A stretch of 64,000 bases of DNA from Tenrec ecaudatus (GCF_050624435.1 NC_134530.1:143632721-143696720), one strand, 5' to 3'; positions 33,511 through 57,765 are shown, counted from the stretch's first letter. Notes: generated from the sequence alone by a model not told the origin. A program made the numbers and translations.

Positions 33511-33839
33511 CATCCTCCTTGGTGTGGCTCCAACTGGAGGCTCCCGGGGGAGCACGCTTGCAGCCTGGAGCAGCGTGGAGGGGTGAGTCATAGCTCTTCA
33601 AGCCTGCAATGGAAAGAATGACCTCCAATTAGACTGCATAGTCGCATCAACTTAAACCCAAAGTTTGCAGCCTTAGGCTTGATTAAAAAGTCACAAATGT
33701 ATAAAGAAGACATGCAGACTCAGCCATGTCAAGTTACAACGTAAAAACACATGGGAATGGTCACAGAAGAATCACGAAATTCAAAGTTATGGTTTCCACG
33801 GTAATGAATTCTAACATTGCATTAATAGTAATCATAAGC
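33511..33839. other. Insert sequence upstream of the CBX3 retrocopy, unassigned
   Basis: This lies inside the L1 interruption but does not read as CBX3. 33480-33600 is GC-richer. I do not recognise it. Confidence 0.35.
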
Positions 33840-34602
<763 letters not shown>

Positions 34603-34604
34603 CC

Positions 34605-35290
34605 CCAGTGAGATGCCACTGTGCATCTTCAATAGTGATTTTAAAATGTATTAGTCATACCAAGTGTTGACAAAGATGAGAAACAACTGCTGGTGGGAAC
34701 GTCAAATGTTCGGACGCGGTAGGAAAGTGTGGCAGAGTCTTAGAAAGATGAACAGTTAAGGTGAGTGACATAACGTGTAAGTCGGACATTGCTATGTGAC
34801 TTGGCAATATGAATTGTGGGTATTTACTCTAGAAACGAAAACAGGTTAGAACCAAGACCGCTACCAAAAAAAGTGTTTCTTCCAACTCTCCTCACAATAG
34901 CTAAAAAGTGGAAACAACTATTCCTCAGCAAGTGGATGGGTAAATAGTATCTATTGAAAATGATGGCTCTTGTTTCATGTGGTGAACTACTACTCAGAAG
35001 TAAATAGAGCACAACTATTGATACATGTATCCATGTGGAGCAATCTCAATACCTTATGCTTATTGAAAGAAGTAGGACACAAAAGAGTACATACTGTATA
35101 ATCCATTTATTTGAAATTCTAGAAAAAGAAACTAACAGAAAGCAGATCAGTGACTGCCCAGAGATTGACCACAAACAGACGGGAGGGAACTCCTTGGGAT
35201 GACTGATGTTCTCTCCGGTGTGGTGATGGTGACATGGGTATAGTCAGATTTCATATTTCAATACTGAAAGTGTGCACATCTTTAAACCTA
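34605..35290 (+). repeat. Old L1 ORF2 3' end and 3' UTR, part 2 (L1M-like)
   Basis: 'ccagtgagatgccactgtgc', 'accaagtgttgacaaagatg', 'ctgctggtgggaacgtcaaa' and 'aagagtacatactgtataat' are standard L1 3' phrases in the right order. With 33410-33510 it makes one L1 broken by the CBX3-bearing insert. Confidence 0.9.
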
Positions 35291-35298
35291 GCTGCGAT

Positions 35299-35961
35299 GG
35301 TCAATGTCCTGTCAACTTAACTAGGCCGTGCATTTTTTATGTTTACTTCATGTTTACTGTGTGGTTGTCATATATTTGTATTCTGATGTCATTACCTTCC
35401 ATTTGATGTGTTTTAAATTCTAACCTCTATATGTTAATGAGGCTGGATTTGTGCGGAGCATGTCTTAAATCACAGCATTCCAAGAAGGCACAACACCAGT
35501 TCTACTCTTATTCAAACCCAACCCTAAATTAAGTTCCATCCTTATTCTCACATAAAGGCAATTTCCTTAGGGGTGTTCCCTGTATCCAAAATGTGCGAGG
35601 AGGCTTTTAAATTCCATTTTCCCACAAGCATGTTGAAGGCCCTCACACATGGATACTTTGCCAAAGTTTTCCCTTGCTCGGGATCCTGTAAGTGGCTTGT
35701 TATCATCTCTCTTCTGATCCTTGAGATCATCATCTGACCTGCCAATTTTGAGATTTATCTATTCATGTAGCACAGTGAGTCATAATGTGTCACCTGACCA
35801 CAGATTTGGGACTTACCACATGAGTTATTGTGGTAAATCTCTTTTTCTTGATATACATATTTATATGTGAGTTTATATGCTTCGCTAATTTTACTTATCT
35901 AGAGAAGCCAGCTTATGACACTAACCAGTCCACTGTTTGGTGTTATATTAGGCTCTGTTCA
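35299..35961 (-). mobile_element. LTR-like interspersed repeat (fossil)
   Basis: Read on the minus strand it begins near 'agctggcttctctagataag' and ends with 'tagttaagttgacaggacat', a layout seen in MaLR-like LTR repeats of afrotherians. Ends and target duplication are not clear, so it is old. Confidence 0.45.
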
Positions 35962-35969
35962 CTCAAGAA

Positions 35970-36183
35970 TAAGGTAACCAGATGTCCCACTTTTGGCAGG
36001 ACAGTCCCAATTTTTAACAATTTCTCCTGTGTCCAGTGGCATTTTTTTAAAAGTCCAAATTTTTGGAAAGAATGCATGACAAGCTAGGGTATACGGTTTT
36101 CGGCTGCCATGTGGCTATCTCACCAGGATATGAGTTTTATCAATGGTGTCCCGCTTTACCGATGTTAAAATCTGGTCACCTTA
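35970..36183 (+). mobile_element. Non-autonomous hAT-like DNA transposon (MITE), copy 2
   Basis: The ends are 'taaggtaaccaga' and 'tctggtcacctta' (inverted repeats of 13 bases with one mismatch). An exact 8-bp duplication, CTCAAGAA, lies at 35962-35969 and 36184-36191. Internal text ('ggaaagaatgcatgacaagc') matches copy 1 at 3306-3468 in reverse. There is no coding capacity. Confidence 0.88.
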
Positions 36184-36191
36184 CTCAAGAA

Positions 36192-36806
36192 GCAAAACCA
36201 TTAATGTTTATAAATATATATAAAGAGATTTATATCAAGAAAATGGCTCACAGAGTTGTAGAAACAGGTAAGTCCAAGTCCAGGCATGTTTCAAGCCCAT
36301 GGGTCAGATATTAGGCTGGAGGCTTCTCTTGACTCTTGTACTGTGGGGACTGATAAACCCAAGATTGGCAGAAAGGCCACAGGCTGGTGGCTGTAAGGCC
36401 AAATGCATCCAAGCTAAGCCGGTCAGGTGGCACATCTGATAACTATCAGGATCAACAGGCAATCTAGCAGGCACTGGTTCAAGTTGATGAGTCAGATGCA
36501 GGATCCCGGGAAAGATGTGACAGATTTATTAACTCCCAGTTCATAGTAAACTAAAAAGAAAAGCAATTTTTCCACAGCTTATATGTGGGAAGCAGGCCAC
36601 ACACGCGAGGAACCAACCTTTCAATTAGTAGCTGCACCGCGGCTATGACCAGAGTGATAGTGTTCCATTCACCCTGATCTTTCTACAACTGATCATGACA
36701 TCGTGGTAGGTCAGGCCATGGAGGGTTAGTAGTAGAACATAGAGACTGCTGAAGATCCTGACCCAGCCCAGTGACTCAAAACCTAACCATCACAAGGGTA
36801 GAGCTA
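36192..36806 (+). mobile_element. LTR-like interspersed repeat (fossil)
   Basis: 'ataaagagatttatatcaag' and 'aaaatggctcacagagttgt' open a stretch whose layout resembles an afrotherian LTR-type repeat, continuing to about 36790. No intact end repeats are seen. It is old. Confidence 0.4.
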
Positions 36807-36808
36807 TA

Positions 36809-37363
36809 TGAGGGGGTACCCAGCCAAAAATACCCAGATTTTTTCCCCCAAAGCTATGTATTTAATTTATTTTACCAAACAGCCTTATCACCTTTAAGGT
36901 ATTCTCCATTATACTTAATACATTTGTCAAATCTGTGATTCCATTCTTGGAAATATTTTTCAAATTTCATCTGTTTGGATGGTGGATAGCACCTCCCTCA
37001 TTTTTTCCCCACCTCTTCTATGTTGTAGTCAAATCTTTGCCCTTTCATGTCCCTCTTTCCTCGAGGAAACAAGAAGATGTCACACAGAGCGAGGTCAGGT
37101 GAGTCAGGTGCATGGGACAAGAGCGACATGCTGTTTTTCGCTTAAGACTGGCACACTGAGATGTCTGCATAAGCAGGTGCACTGTTATGGTGGCGAAAAC
37201 AGTGCCTCGTCTCTCACATATCAGGCCTTTTTTTGTTGCAATCCCTGAATAAAAAGCTTGATTATCAGTCTGACCTTGTGGAAAAAACTCCAAATGCACT
37301 ATCCCCTTCACATAAAAAAAACCAACCAACCAAATGAGCATTGGGTTTTTGGGCACCCCCTCC
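36809..37363 (-). mobile_element. Mariner DNA transposon, internally deleted
   Basis: Inverted ends 'tgagggggtaccca' (left) and 'ggagggggtgccca' (right, reverse strand) lie between TA dinucleotides at 36807-36808 and 37364-37365. The minus strand carries the transposase C-terminal half: GIVHLEFFPQGQTDNQAFYS near 37310, where mariners have VHLEFLPQGQTVNQAFY, and FQEWNHRFDKCI near 36930, where they have FQQWQKRWEKCI. Stops and a frame change are present, and about the first half of the gene is missing, so it is inactive. Confidence 0.88.
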
Positions 37364-37365
37364 TA

Positions 37366-37645
37366 TTCCTGAAGTTGCTAGCAAATCAAAAGAGTTCACG
37401 ACCATCTAGTTGACTTCATCTCATCACAACTGTGTATAAGGTTTCTGAGATCATCAGTCTGTACAGAGCTAACAGCCTATCATTCTCCCTTGGAGAGGTT
37501 GGTGGGTGTCAACTGCCAAGCTGGCAATTAGCAGCCCGATTCTTAGCCCCCAGACCAACCAGAGACCCTTCAACGGTAGTTAGGGCTTCGTTATTAGTGA
37601 TCTTCAGATCAGCTTAGTTTGTCTACCCAGAGAGATAGATGGGAA
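37366..37645. other. Intergenic, unassigned
   Basis: No feature recognised. Confidence 0.45.
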
Positions 37646-37649
37646 AAGA

Positions 37650-37993
37650 AGTGATGCATTTGAATTGTGATATGGGTGAATAATGTCAGTTATACTATGG
37701 AGTGCCAAGGAAAATTAACAGAGCGTCTTGGAAGAAGTATAGCCAGAATGCTTCTTAAAACCGAGAATGGCAAGACTTTGCCTTACATGCTTTAGATATG
37801 TTATCAGAAGGGACCAGTCCCTGGAAAATGACATCATAATTGGGAATATAGAGATCAGAAGAAGGGGGGAAAAGGAAACCCTCATTGAAATAGATTAACA
37901 GTGGCTACAATAATGTGCTGAAACCTAGCAATGGTTGCATGATGGCACAGGACCTCATACTGGTTTTTTCTGTTGTACATAGGGTCGCTAAGT
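37650..37993 (+). mobile_element. RTE (BovB-like) LINE 3' end
   Basis: 'gcgtcttggaagaagtatag', 'gtccctggaaaatgacatca' and 'atggcacaggacctcatact' followed by 'acatagggtcgctaag' match the RTE 3' end. The usual tail ends abruptly where the next LTR-like repeat begins. Confidence 0.85.
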
Positions 37994-38470
37994 GTGCTAG
38001 TCCAGGTAGACTAGAGAAACAAATCTAGAGAGATGCTCATATGTGTGTAGGAGAGAGCTTTATATCAAAGAGCAATTGTACATTAAGAAAACAGCTCAGT
38101 CCAGACCAAGTCTATAAGTTCAATATTACCCCATATGTCAATACCAGTCCATAAAGTTCTCTTTAGATTCACGCAGCCATGCAATGATGCTGAATGCAGG
38201 AAGATCACAGGCTGGTGGGTGGAAAGACTTGTGGACCCGGTGGTGGTGGTGGAAGCATCTCTGGCTGCACCAGTGTGGCTCTATATGGCTTGTCAACAGG
38301 AATGTCTTCTAGGGAGTGAGTATCTCTGGCTTCCAATGAGCTATTTGTCTCTGTTGCACTTCCAAATGAGGTCATCAAACTGAGACTTGATTGACAGGCT
38401 AAACTCCATCCTTTCACTCTTAATAGCCTCAAGTTGACACCAGCTAATGAAACTTTAACTTAGGGCACTT
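37994..38470 (+). mobile_element. LTR-like interspersed repeat (fossil)
   Basis: It begins 'tgtgctagtccaggtagact' and 'agagaaacaaatctagagag', continues 'agcaattgtacattaagaaa' and ends near 'caagttgacaccagctaatg'. TG start, LTR-like length and layout. It is inserted at the RTE tail; the right end is uncertain. Confidence 0.55.
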
Positions 38471-38514
38471 CATTTCCAAAGCTTCTTACAAAGCTCCAAA
38501 TTACATACAAACTT

Positions 38515-40640
38515 TTTTTTTAATCATCTTATTGAGGGCTCTTACAGCTCTTATCACAATCCATACATATATCCATTTTGTTAAACACCTCAGTACATAT
38601 GTTGTCATCATCTTTTTCAAAACATTTTCTTTCTACTTGATCCCCTAGCATCAGCTCCTCATTTCCCCCTTCCCTCCCCAAACTTCCCTCCCACATGTCC
38701 CTTGATAATTTACAAATTCTTCTTTCTTTTCATGTCTTAAACCAACTGCTGTCTCATTTCACCCACTTTTCTGCTGTTCATCCTCCTGCCATGTGGGCCA
38801 TACGTCGATCATTGTGATCACTTCCCCCTAATTTCCCACCCCCACCCCCAACCCTTACCCTAGTATTATCGTTGCTCCCCTTATTGGTCTCGAGGGGTTT
38901 ATCTGTCCTGGATTCCCTGTGTTTCCAGCTCTTATCTGTACTCGTACACGTGTTCTGGCCTAGCCAGATTTGTAAGATAGAATTGGGGTCATGGTAGTGT
39001 AGGGGGAGGGGAGGAAGCATTAAAGAGCCAGGGGAAGGCTGTGTGTTTCATCAGTGCTATACTGCACCATGACTGGCTCCTCTCTTCCTTGTGGCCGTCC
39101 TGAAGGGGGTGTCCAATTGACTACTGATGGGCTTTGGGTCTCCACTCTGCACTCCCCCTCATTCCCATTGATATGTTTTTTGTTTGGGGTCTTAAATGCC
39201 TGATACCTGATCGCATGGACACCTCGTGATCACACAGGCCGGTGAGCTTCTTCCATGTGGGCTTTGTTGCTTCTCAGCTTGATGGCTGCTTGTTTATCTT
39301 CAATCCTTTAAGACCCCGGATGTTATATCTTGTGATAGCCAGGCACCAATGGCTTTCTTCACCACATCTGCTTAGGCACACATTTTGTCTCCAGCGATCA
39401 TGTCAGGGAAGGCGAATATCACCTAGTGATGTGTTATAGAACAAATTGGTCTTGTGTTGAGGGGGAACTTGAGTGGAGGCCCAATGTCCATCTGCTACCA
39501 TAGTACTTTATAAATAAATATATGTACATATCTCCAGTCCCATCACTGTATATAAATGTGTTTACATATATACAGGCCTGTCTTTAGACCTCTATAACTG
39601 TCCTAAGCCTCCCTGTTCGTTCCTCTTTTTCCTTTTCCTTTCCTCCCATCTCACTATCATGTTCGACCTTCATTTAGGTTTTGGTAATTCCTCTCAGCTA
39701 CATTGCCCTTGATGAAGCCTCCCTCCGCCCCCCAAGCATCCTATGCCCTCCTCGCCATCAATTTTGGATCACATATTCTTCCCTTGTCCCTGGATTGGTT
39801 GACACCCCCCTCCTTTTCCCCTTATCTTCCTCTCCTGTGCCCCACCCCAACCATCGGTCCCATTGTTCTCTCCTCCAGATTGTTCATCCTGCCTATCTTG
39901 TCCAGACAGACATGCATAGACAATAATACATCCAAAAAACAAAGCAGAGCAAAACATTAAAAAAGAAGACAAAAAAATTAATCAACAACTACTACAACAA
40001 AACAAAAATAAAGAAAGAAAAACCAACAGCAAAAGCTGAAAAGCCAAAAAAAAAGCTGAAAAGCCCTCAAACAGTTCCAGGCCTGTCGGTTGACCTTTAT
40101 GAGTGTTTTCCAGTCGAGGCTGCGGGGTGCCACGTCCTGGCCCCCCAGTCCATCTTTGACATTCCTCAGGGACTTAGTTGCTTTGCTCCCCTTGCTGCTC
40201 CGTTGTACACCCTTAGTGTTCACCCCGGTGCGGTGGGGTCGGATCAGGCACATCTCCAACGCTGTGTCCCCAGTGCTGCCCCCCTTAGTGCTATGTGTCA
40301 GTGAGGGATGTTGTGTCTCATGGTGGGGCCCGCCCTGTGATCCTCTCTGTGCTTTGGCTGCTCTGAGCTGGGAAATTGTCCTCAGGGTTGGGTGGGCCGG
40401 GGTGTGTTCCACTCTCTCCTTCACTCTTCCTTTACTCCTGATCAGACTCGCCCCCCTCCTGAGCTGCAGCTTCAGTGCTGTCCTCTGAAGTGCATTCCTC
40501 TGGGGTGGGGGGTGCCCACGTAGTTCGGATTGAGAGCCGGCCCCACTGACCTCTCTATTGGTTCCCAGGTTCACGCCTTTATGTTGCATTCACATCTTGA
40601 CTCAAAGGGTTGAAATCTGGTCCCTCTCACCCTCTTCTTT
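38515..40640 (-). mobile_element. Long LINE 3' region (probably L1), about 2.1 kb
   Basis: Minus-strand copy of the long LINE family, starting with a T-run and 'tcttattgagggctcttaca'. It is colinear with 23985-26060 and 31392-33045. A 203-codon open frame on the minus strand (39978-40589) lies inside it, but its product ends in a low-complexity run and resembles no LINE protein. Confidence 0.72.
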
Positions 40641-40727
40641 TTTTTTGGTGGGGCTTGATGGGTGAGGAGATCCATCTTTGGGGACTGGAATTTATGTGAA
40701 AAACTTTTTACACAAAAGATCTACCTC

Positions 40728-41083
40728 GCTTTTTCCGGCGCTGACCACCGCTGGGCGATCATGCCTCTCTTAAAGGATCTCCTTCACCCATCTCCCGAAG
40801 GGGAGAAGAGAAAACACAGGGAGAAGTGCCTGGTGCAGAGAGAGCCCCAATTCCTACTCCATGGACGTCAAATGCCCAGGCTGCTATAAAATCACCACGG
40901 TCTTCAGCCATGCGCAAACAGTAGTTTTGTGTGCTGGCTGCTCTCCTGTCCTCTGCCAGATGACAGGAGGGAAAGCAAGGCTCCCAGAAGGACGCTCCTT
41001 CAGACGGAAGCAGCACTACAAGACCCTGAGTCGAGATGAGTGGGAAGTCATTCTAATAAACCCATTTTGGATACAAAAAAAAG
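40728..41083 (+). pseudogene. RPS27: Processed RPS27 pseudogene (40S ribosomal protein S27)
   Basis: An intronless RPS27 mRNA copy: 5' UTR 'ctttttccggcgctgacc', ATG at 40761, then [19 protein letters not shown]. An extra four bases near 40838-40843 shift the frame. The zinc-finger region follows in the new frame: [20 protein letters not shown], then [17 protein letters not shown]. The normal stop is changed to TAC, so reading runs into the 3' UTR. The polyadenylation signal (AATAAA, 41055-41060) and an A-tail (41075-41082) are kept. Target duplication: AGATCTACCTC at 40717-40727 and AGATCTGCCTC at 41084-41094. It resembles RPS27 rather than RPS27L at KDLLHPSP. Confidence 0.95.
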
Positions 41084-41094
41084 AGATCTGCCTC

Positions 41095-41284
41095 TGGACA
41101 ATCAGGGTTATTTATTTATTTAAATAGAATAGAAAATGAGGGTGTTTTATGAAACTTATGTTTCAGTTTTTATAATGGGTCATGACATAAAAACGTACTT
41201 CTTATCAGGATTTATGGTTTAAAAATTAAAAACTCAAAAATTCAGTACAGTTAAAAAAACAAAAAGGCGTGGGTCTGAATGCGG
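41095..41284. other. Intergenic, unassigned
   Basis: AT-rich; nothing recognised. Confidence 0.4.
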
Positions 41285-41415
41285 ATCTGTTTGTAAGCAT
41301 GGACATTGGAGACGACCTAAATGTCCCTCAATAGGAAAATAAGTAAACACATTGTGTGTGTGCATACATATTTATGCAGTGGAATTCCATGTAGCTAAAA
41401 TGAATGACACTCTCT
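41285..41415 (+). repeat. L1 ORF2 fragment
   Basis: 'ctaaatgtccctcaatagga' and 'gcagtggaattccatgtagc' match the L1 stretch 'caaatgtccatcaacagatg' and 'caatggaatactactcagcc'. Confidence 0.65.
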
Positions 41416-41429
41416 TGCTGGCCAGCTTA

Positions 41430-42765
41430 TCGTTCTGTGGTGGCTTGCAGGTTGCTGTGATGCTGGAAGCTGTATCCCCGGCATTTTAACTATCAGCGGG
41501 GTCACCAGGTTACAGCAGAGCTCCGAGAGGAAGAACAGATTGAGAGAAAGGAACAGACCGCCCAGTCTGAAGAACTCGCCACAACTCGTCACTGAAAACA
41601 CCGTCTTACAGCAGTGGAGCATTGTCAGATATGCTGCTGGAAGATGGAATCAGCTGTCTACCTTGAGGAATTAGCCAGTGAATACACTGTCAGAGGGTGC
41701 CCTCTGGTGGGAAGGCATTTACAATGCTGCTGGGGGAGAGCTGCCCCTCAAGGCAGAGTGGGCCATTTGATGCGATGGGGAAAAGCTTTCGGGGTGTTTA
41801 TCTGCTGATGGAGCACGGCCCCAAACGAGGGGAAAACGCTTCAAACATTCATTCATTAATAATCAGAACCTGGAAGGAAGGAACTCAACAATGAAACAGA
41901 ATGGTTAAAGGTGGATATCCTAGGCACTAGTGAGCTGAGATGGACTGCTATTGGCTGTTTTGAATCCGACAATCCTAATATGGTTTATTATGCTGAGAAT
42001 AACAAATCCAAGAGGCATGGTGTCACATTCATTATCAAATAGGACATTTGAAGCTCTCTCTTGAAGTGCAGTGCTCTCTGGGATAGGGTAATAGCTACAA
42101 GAAAATCCAGTAAATACAACCATCATTCAAATTTAAGCACCAACCCCTAAAGCTGGTGATGCAGAAATAGAAGAATTCCACCAACTTTCCAGTCTGAAAT
42201 TGATCAAATATGCAATCAAGATGAATTGATAATTATTAGTCATTAGAATACGAAGGGTGGAAAGAAAGAGGAAGGGACAGTAGTTGGAAAATAAGAACTT
42301 GGTGCTAGAAATTAAGATGGAGATCGCATGATAGAATTTTGCAAGACCTCCTCATTGCAAAGACTTCTTTTCAGCAACATAAACAGTAACTGTATCAATG
42401 GATACACCCCCCCTCCAGAATGCACAGGAATAAAACTGACTACATGTTCAGTAAGAGACATGGAAAAACTCAGTATTAGCAGCCAAGATCGTCAGCTGCT
42501 CACATGTGAGTTCAGATTGAGCTGAAGAAAACCAGACCAGGACCAGGAGAGCCAACATATGACCCTGAGGATGTCCCGCCCAAACTTCTGAGCATCTCAA
42601 GAACAAATTTGTGATGTAATCAAGAACACCATACATGAAGAAAGCAAAAGCTCATTTTAAAAACAGAAAAGATCAAAGTGGATTCCAGAAGAGACTCCAC
42701 AGCCTGCTCCTAAATGTGGATTACCTAAGGCACTTGGAAGAAATGGTGACTTCCTGATGAAGGCG
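41430..42765 (+). mobile_element. RTE (BovB-like) LINE, 5' half with endonuclease remnants
   Basis: It opens with the RTE 5' UTR ('gttgctgtgatgctggaagc'), continues to 'gatatcctaggcactagtga' and 'gctgagatggactgctattg' (endonuclease DILGTSELRWTAIG-like), 'ggagatcgcatgatagaatt' and 'accatacatgaagaaagcaa', then stops. The reverse-transcriptase half and 3' end are absent. Many stops and small deletions are present. Confidence 0.88.
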
Positions 42766-42769
42766 ATTG

Positions 42770-42960
42770 TGATGTGGAACAGCGGGGAGTCCACGCGGGG
42801 TAGTGGTTACCCCATGTGGCTGCAGTCTGCATGGTTGGCAGTTTGACACCCCTAGCACCTCTAGGGGAGAAGGACAAGACTTCCCTTAAAGAGTTACAGT
42901 CTCGGAAACCTATAGATGCGTGTGCGTGGGCATCAACTGGATGACAGTGAATTTGTCCCC
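42770..42960 (+). repeat. AfroSINE, diverged
   Basis: 'ggggtagtggttaccccatg', 'gagttacagtctcggaaacc' and a tail 'caactggatgacagtgaatt' are recognisable. It lies at the broken 3' edge of the RTE copy. Confidence 0.8.
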
Positions 42961-43069
42961 CCACCCCACCCCGCCCTACTTTTATTTCCCCTCAGTAAAG
43001 CAAAGTGTAAATGTCACAGCTACCCACTGGGGGCAGGGTCCTGCAAAGCATTCTTGGAAAATTAAGGAT

Positions 43070-43270
43070 TGATGAAAGGTTTGGTGGCTTAATAGTTAAG
43101 CATTGGGCTCCTAACCCCAAGGCCAGAAGTTCAAAACCAACAACCGCAAGTCAGGAGAAAGACCAGGCTTTTTAATCGCGTGAAGAGTTACAGTTTCGGA
43201 AACCTACAGTGGCAGATCTGCCTTGACCTATAGGGTCGCCATTCGTCGGAATCCATTAGACAGAGTTTTG
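43070..43270 (+). repeat. AfroSINE
   Basis: 'ggtggcttaatagttaagca', 'ttgggctcctaaccccaagg', 'gagttacagtttcggaaacc' and 'atagggtcgccattcgtcgg' give head to tail, near full length. Confidence 0.9.
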
Positions 43271-43320
43271 AGAAGTCACAGGGGCCACAAAGTCCATTTG
43301 CAAAACAATGCAATAAACGA

Positions 43321-43393
43321 AGGGAATTCGAAATGTTCGTGGGAAAAGGAATTTTTAAAAAATGAGATTTTCCTACAAACTTTTCGAAGCCCC
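43321..43393. mobile_element. Small palindromic MITE (Tc1/mariner-like), copy 2
   Basis: Left arm 'gggaattcgaaatgttcgtg' and right arm, reversed, 'gggcttcgaaaagtttgtag' pair at about 20 of 25 positions around an AT-rich centre. Same arm type as 12127-12197. Confidence 0.6.
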
Positions 43394-43399
43394 GTCGTT

Positions 43400-43729
43400 T
43401 GCGAAGGGCAATCGGCGAGGTTTGCTTGTACATTCTTTGCCTAGCCCTTTCTCCTAAGGATTAAGTTTTTTTTTCTTTTCCCACCTTCATTTGGCGATTG
43501 TCATTTTAAAGGGGGTTGAGTTGCTACTTTTAATAAGTAATACATTTTAAATTGGTAAGATAATACACGAGGGTTTTTTCTAGTTACGCTTTTTCTAAAA
43601 AAACGAAATTTATAAAATAAAGATGGAGCCGTTTATATTTCATTGCCGTTTCGCGAAGGCTATGCAAGTAAGCGGTTCGACTGAGGTTTAGAACCCCGAT
43701 TCGTGGGTAAGCACCCTGGACACGGCTGG

Positions 43730-43730
<1 letters not shown>
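43400..43730. other. Upstream of SYPL2, unassigned
   Basis: AT-rich to mixed sequence leading into the CpG island. Nothing recognised. A possible AfroSINE tail remnant ('gaactcgatggcagggagtt') lies further on at 43866-43890. Confidence 0.4.
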
Positions 43731-55281
<11,551 letters not shown>

Positions 55282-57765
55282 GCAGCTCCCACCTGGACCT
55301 GGATGGCGCCACCTCAACCACCTTCCACTTCTTCCTCTCTGCTCTCCCCTTCCCCATCACGCTGGGCTTTGAGAAGATGGCCGGCAGGTGTCTGCTATCC
55401 TACTGGAAACCTGGGCAGGCCTGCGGGTGATTTCCTGTCCCTCTCCTTTCTCTTGTTTCTGTGGAGCCCTGGGTGGCAGGAGCTCAGTGCTGCTTGTCTG
55501 CCACCTGGGCCCAGACATCTTATGTGGGTGTCTCACTCAGCCTCATGGCCTGCCTCTATGGCAGGTGAGGGTGGGTGGGCAGGAGGCCAGCACCCCCGAG
55601 AGAGACTGCTTCCTGACAGCTTCCCACTCTGCCCAGCTTCAATAAAAGGGAGGAGCGGACACTGGCTGGCAGGCTTCTCCCTGGTCCCTTGCATGGAGGG
55701 CCTGACAGTGGTTTGGTGACCTCTCCTCCGTGGTTGTCATCCAGCCCCGTGTCTGCATTGAGCTCCAGTCTGCCTGGAGCATGGTGTGCTTTCCAACTCC
55801 CCCTGCCAACCCCCACCTCCACCCCCCTCCCTGGCCTCTGCTTGCCCTCAGAGCCCACCTGGGTGAACCGGGAGGCCGACTGACCTAGAAGGTCCTGACA
55901 AGGCCTGGAGACCGTGGGGAGTAGATGAACTGCAGCAAAGTCACCATTTCCTTGGGTTCCACAAAAAGCTACAGCCCCGAAACTTGTAGTCAGAATCGGT
56001 TTCTTCTAGTCCCACAGACTTCCAACCACTGTGGCTGGAACAACTTTCCACTGATGCGCCAAACTCATACCTACCCTAGAAACTCTGGACCTCCCTCCCG
56101 GGCTTGGTCTCCCAACGGGGACACGGGATGAGGGCTAGAAACGTCACCACATCAGCCCCCAACCCTCCAGCTCCAGCCTCCCTGTGCATCCTCCCCAGCC
56201 TCGGTCTGAGGTGCTGAGGTCCTACTTGCAGTCTGTCCAGGCCTTGCCTGCCCTCCCCAGGGGCCAGGTTTGGGTTTTTGCAGGGCCCAAAGGACCATCA
56301 TGAGGCTCAGTTGTCCCAGAGCCCGAGAGCACGGGTGGATGGGCCCATTTTATTGTTCTACTCCTACAAGAGCTGCTCTTTCATATTTACCCCTGCTCTC
56401 TGATACAAGAAGACACACCCCCTCCCTTTGCTCCCAGGTCCCTGCCTGTGCCCTCACTTTCCCCAGGCCCTCGCTGCTCCTCAGCCCAGGGCAGGCTGAC
56501 GTGATTGGTGCTTCTTCACTGTGGGACCCAGTTCCATTTTTGTCTTTGGTGTGTTTCCTCTTCCTGGCCCTGCCTTCAACACGCTGAACCCCAAGGCCTG
56601 AGAGTTCATGCTAATGGAATAAGGGACGACCATTTCCTACCCAGAGGGCCACAAGGGTGCTGTGGAAGGACGAAGAGGGAAGAATCCAACCGTTTCCCAA
56701 CCTGGAGCCACTTGGCCCACTTAGCATCCCAAAGGTGAATGTGCCCTGCGCCAGGCTTACCTCCGAACTGAGTCAACACTGCCCAACCTCCTCGTGTTCT
56801 TAAATGCCATCCAAACTCGTGTACGTGACTAGGCGTGAGGACCCTTGACTTTGGGCCAGTCATTTCCTTTTGGGGTCAGAGTTTCCCCAGAGAGAGCGTA
56901 TGAGTGTGAAATCCTTCCATATATGCTCCAGAATCCTTCAGGAAAGAATTACTAGATTTGGTGTGGCTTTTTTTCTTCTTCAAGATTTGGGAGTGGGGGT
57001 CGGGAAGAGATTTGAGGAGGGGTGAAAGGAGGATGGGAGTGATAGTGTTTCCAAGTCTGAGCCTCTCTTTCTGTCTGGGGCTGTCCTCATGGGTCCTTAA
57101 GGGTGGGGATAGGATGACCTTTATTTTTCTCCAACCCAGCCCCAACGGGGGTCTGTGAGCAGCTTCTACTGGAACTATGGGTTCCGTGTACATACTTACA
57201 ATTTATTTGAAATGTGGAGAGAGGTTTTCATTTGGAGGCTGAAGTTAGCACTGACCCTTCAACCAGGGACAGAGAAGTATTCACTCCTGCCAGGGACTCC
57301 TTGTGCAGAATTCCCCCTAGAATGGAGAAGGCTCTTCCTCATTCAGAGCCAGCAGGGCCTCGGTGTTGGCCATGCTTTCCCTCTCTAGGGCCACCCTGAA
57401 AGGAAAGGCTCCATCACTTCATTACCCCCAGGGGCCAGGCTGGGCTCAGTGCTCAGGGCTGCCCTGTCCTCACAGGACTCCACGTGCCTCCCAGCAGGCT
57501 GGCATCACCACCCACCTTCTGGGCTGAGGGGAGAAGGTGTCTGGTTTCTCCAGCTGCTTCAGGAGGCGGACAGGCAGGCACCTTCCCTTTGCCTGAGTGA
57601 ACTCCGACCCTGCCGGGGTCCCCTCCAAGGACATTTCCTGGACTCAGTGCCTATTGCCATCATAGTCACAGACTGGCTTCCAGGGTAGGGGAGAGAACGT
57701 TGCATGCTGTTTTCTGGTGCTTGTTATTACATATTTGAATAAACAGTGCTGCGAGCATTTGCCTT
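55282..57765 (+). other. SYPL2: SYPL2 3' UTR (inferred)
   Basis: No further exon is seen after the stop. AATAAA hexamers lie at 55641-55646 and 57738-57743. The later one, followed by a T/G-rich stretch, is a reasonable end about 2.5 kb into the UTR; the earlier would give a short form. Which is used cannot be told from sequence. Confidence 0.55.

Noticed and set aside
39978-40589. 203-codon minus-strand open frame
   Set aside because: It lies inside a LINE 3' region, ends in a low-complexity hydrophobic run and has no LINE or host protein motif; the sister copies are not open there.
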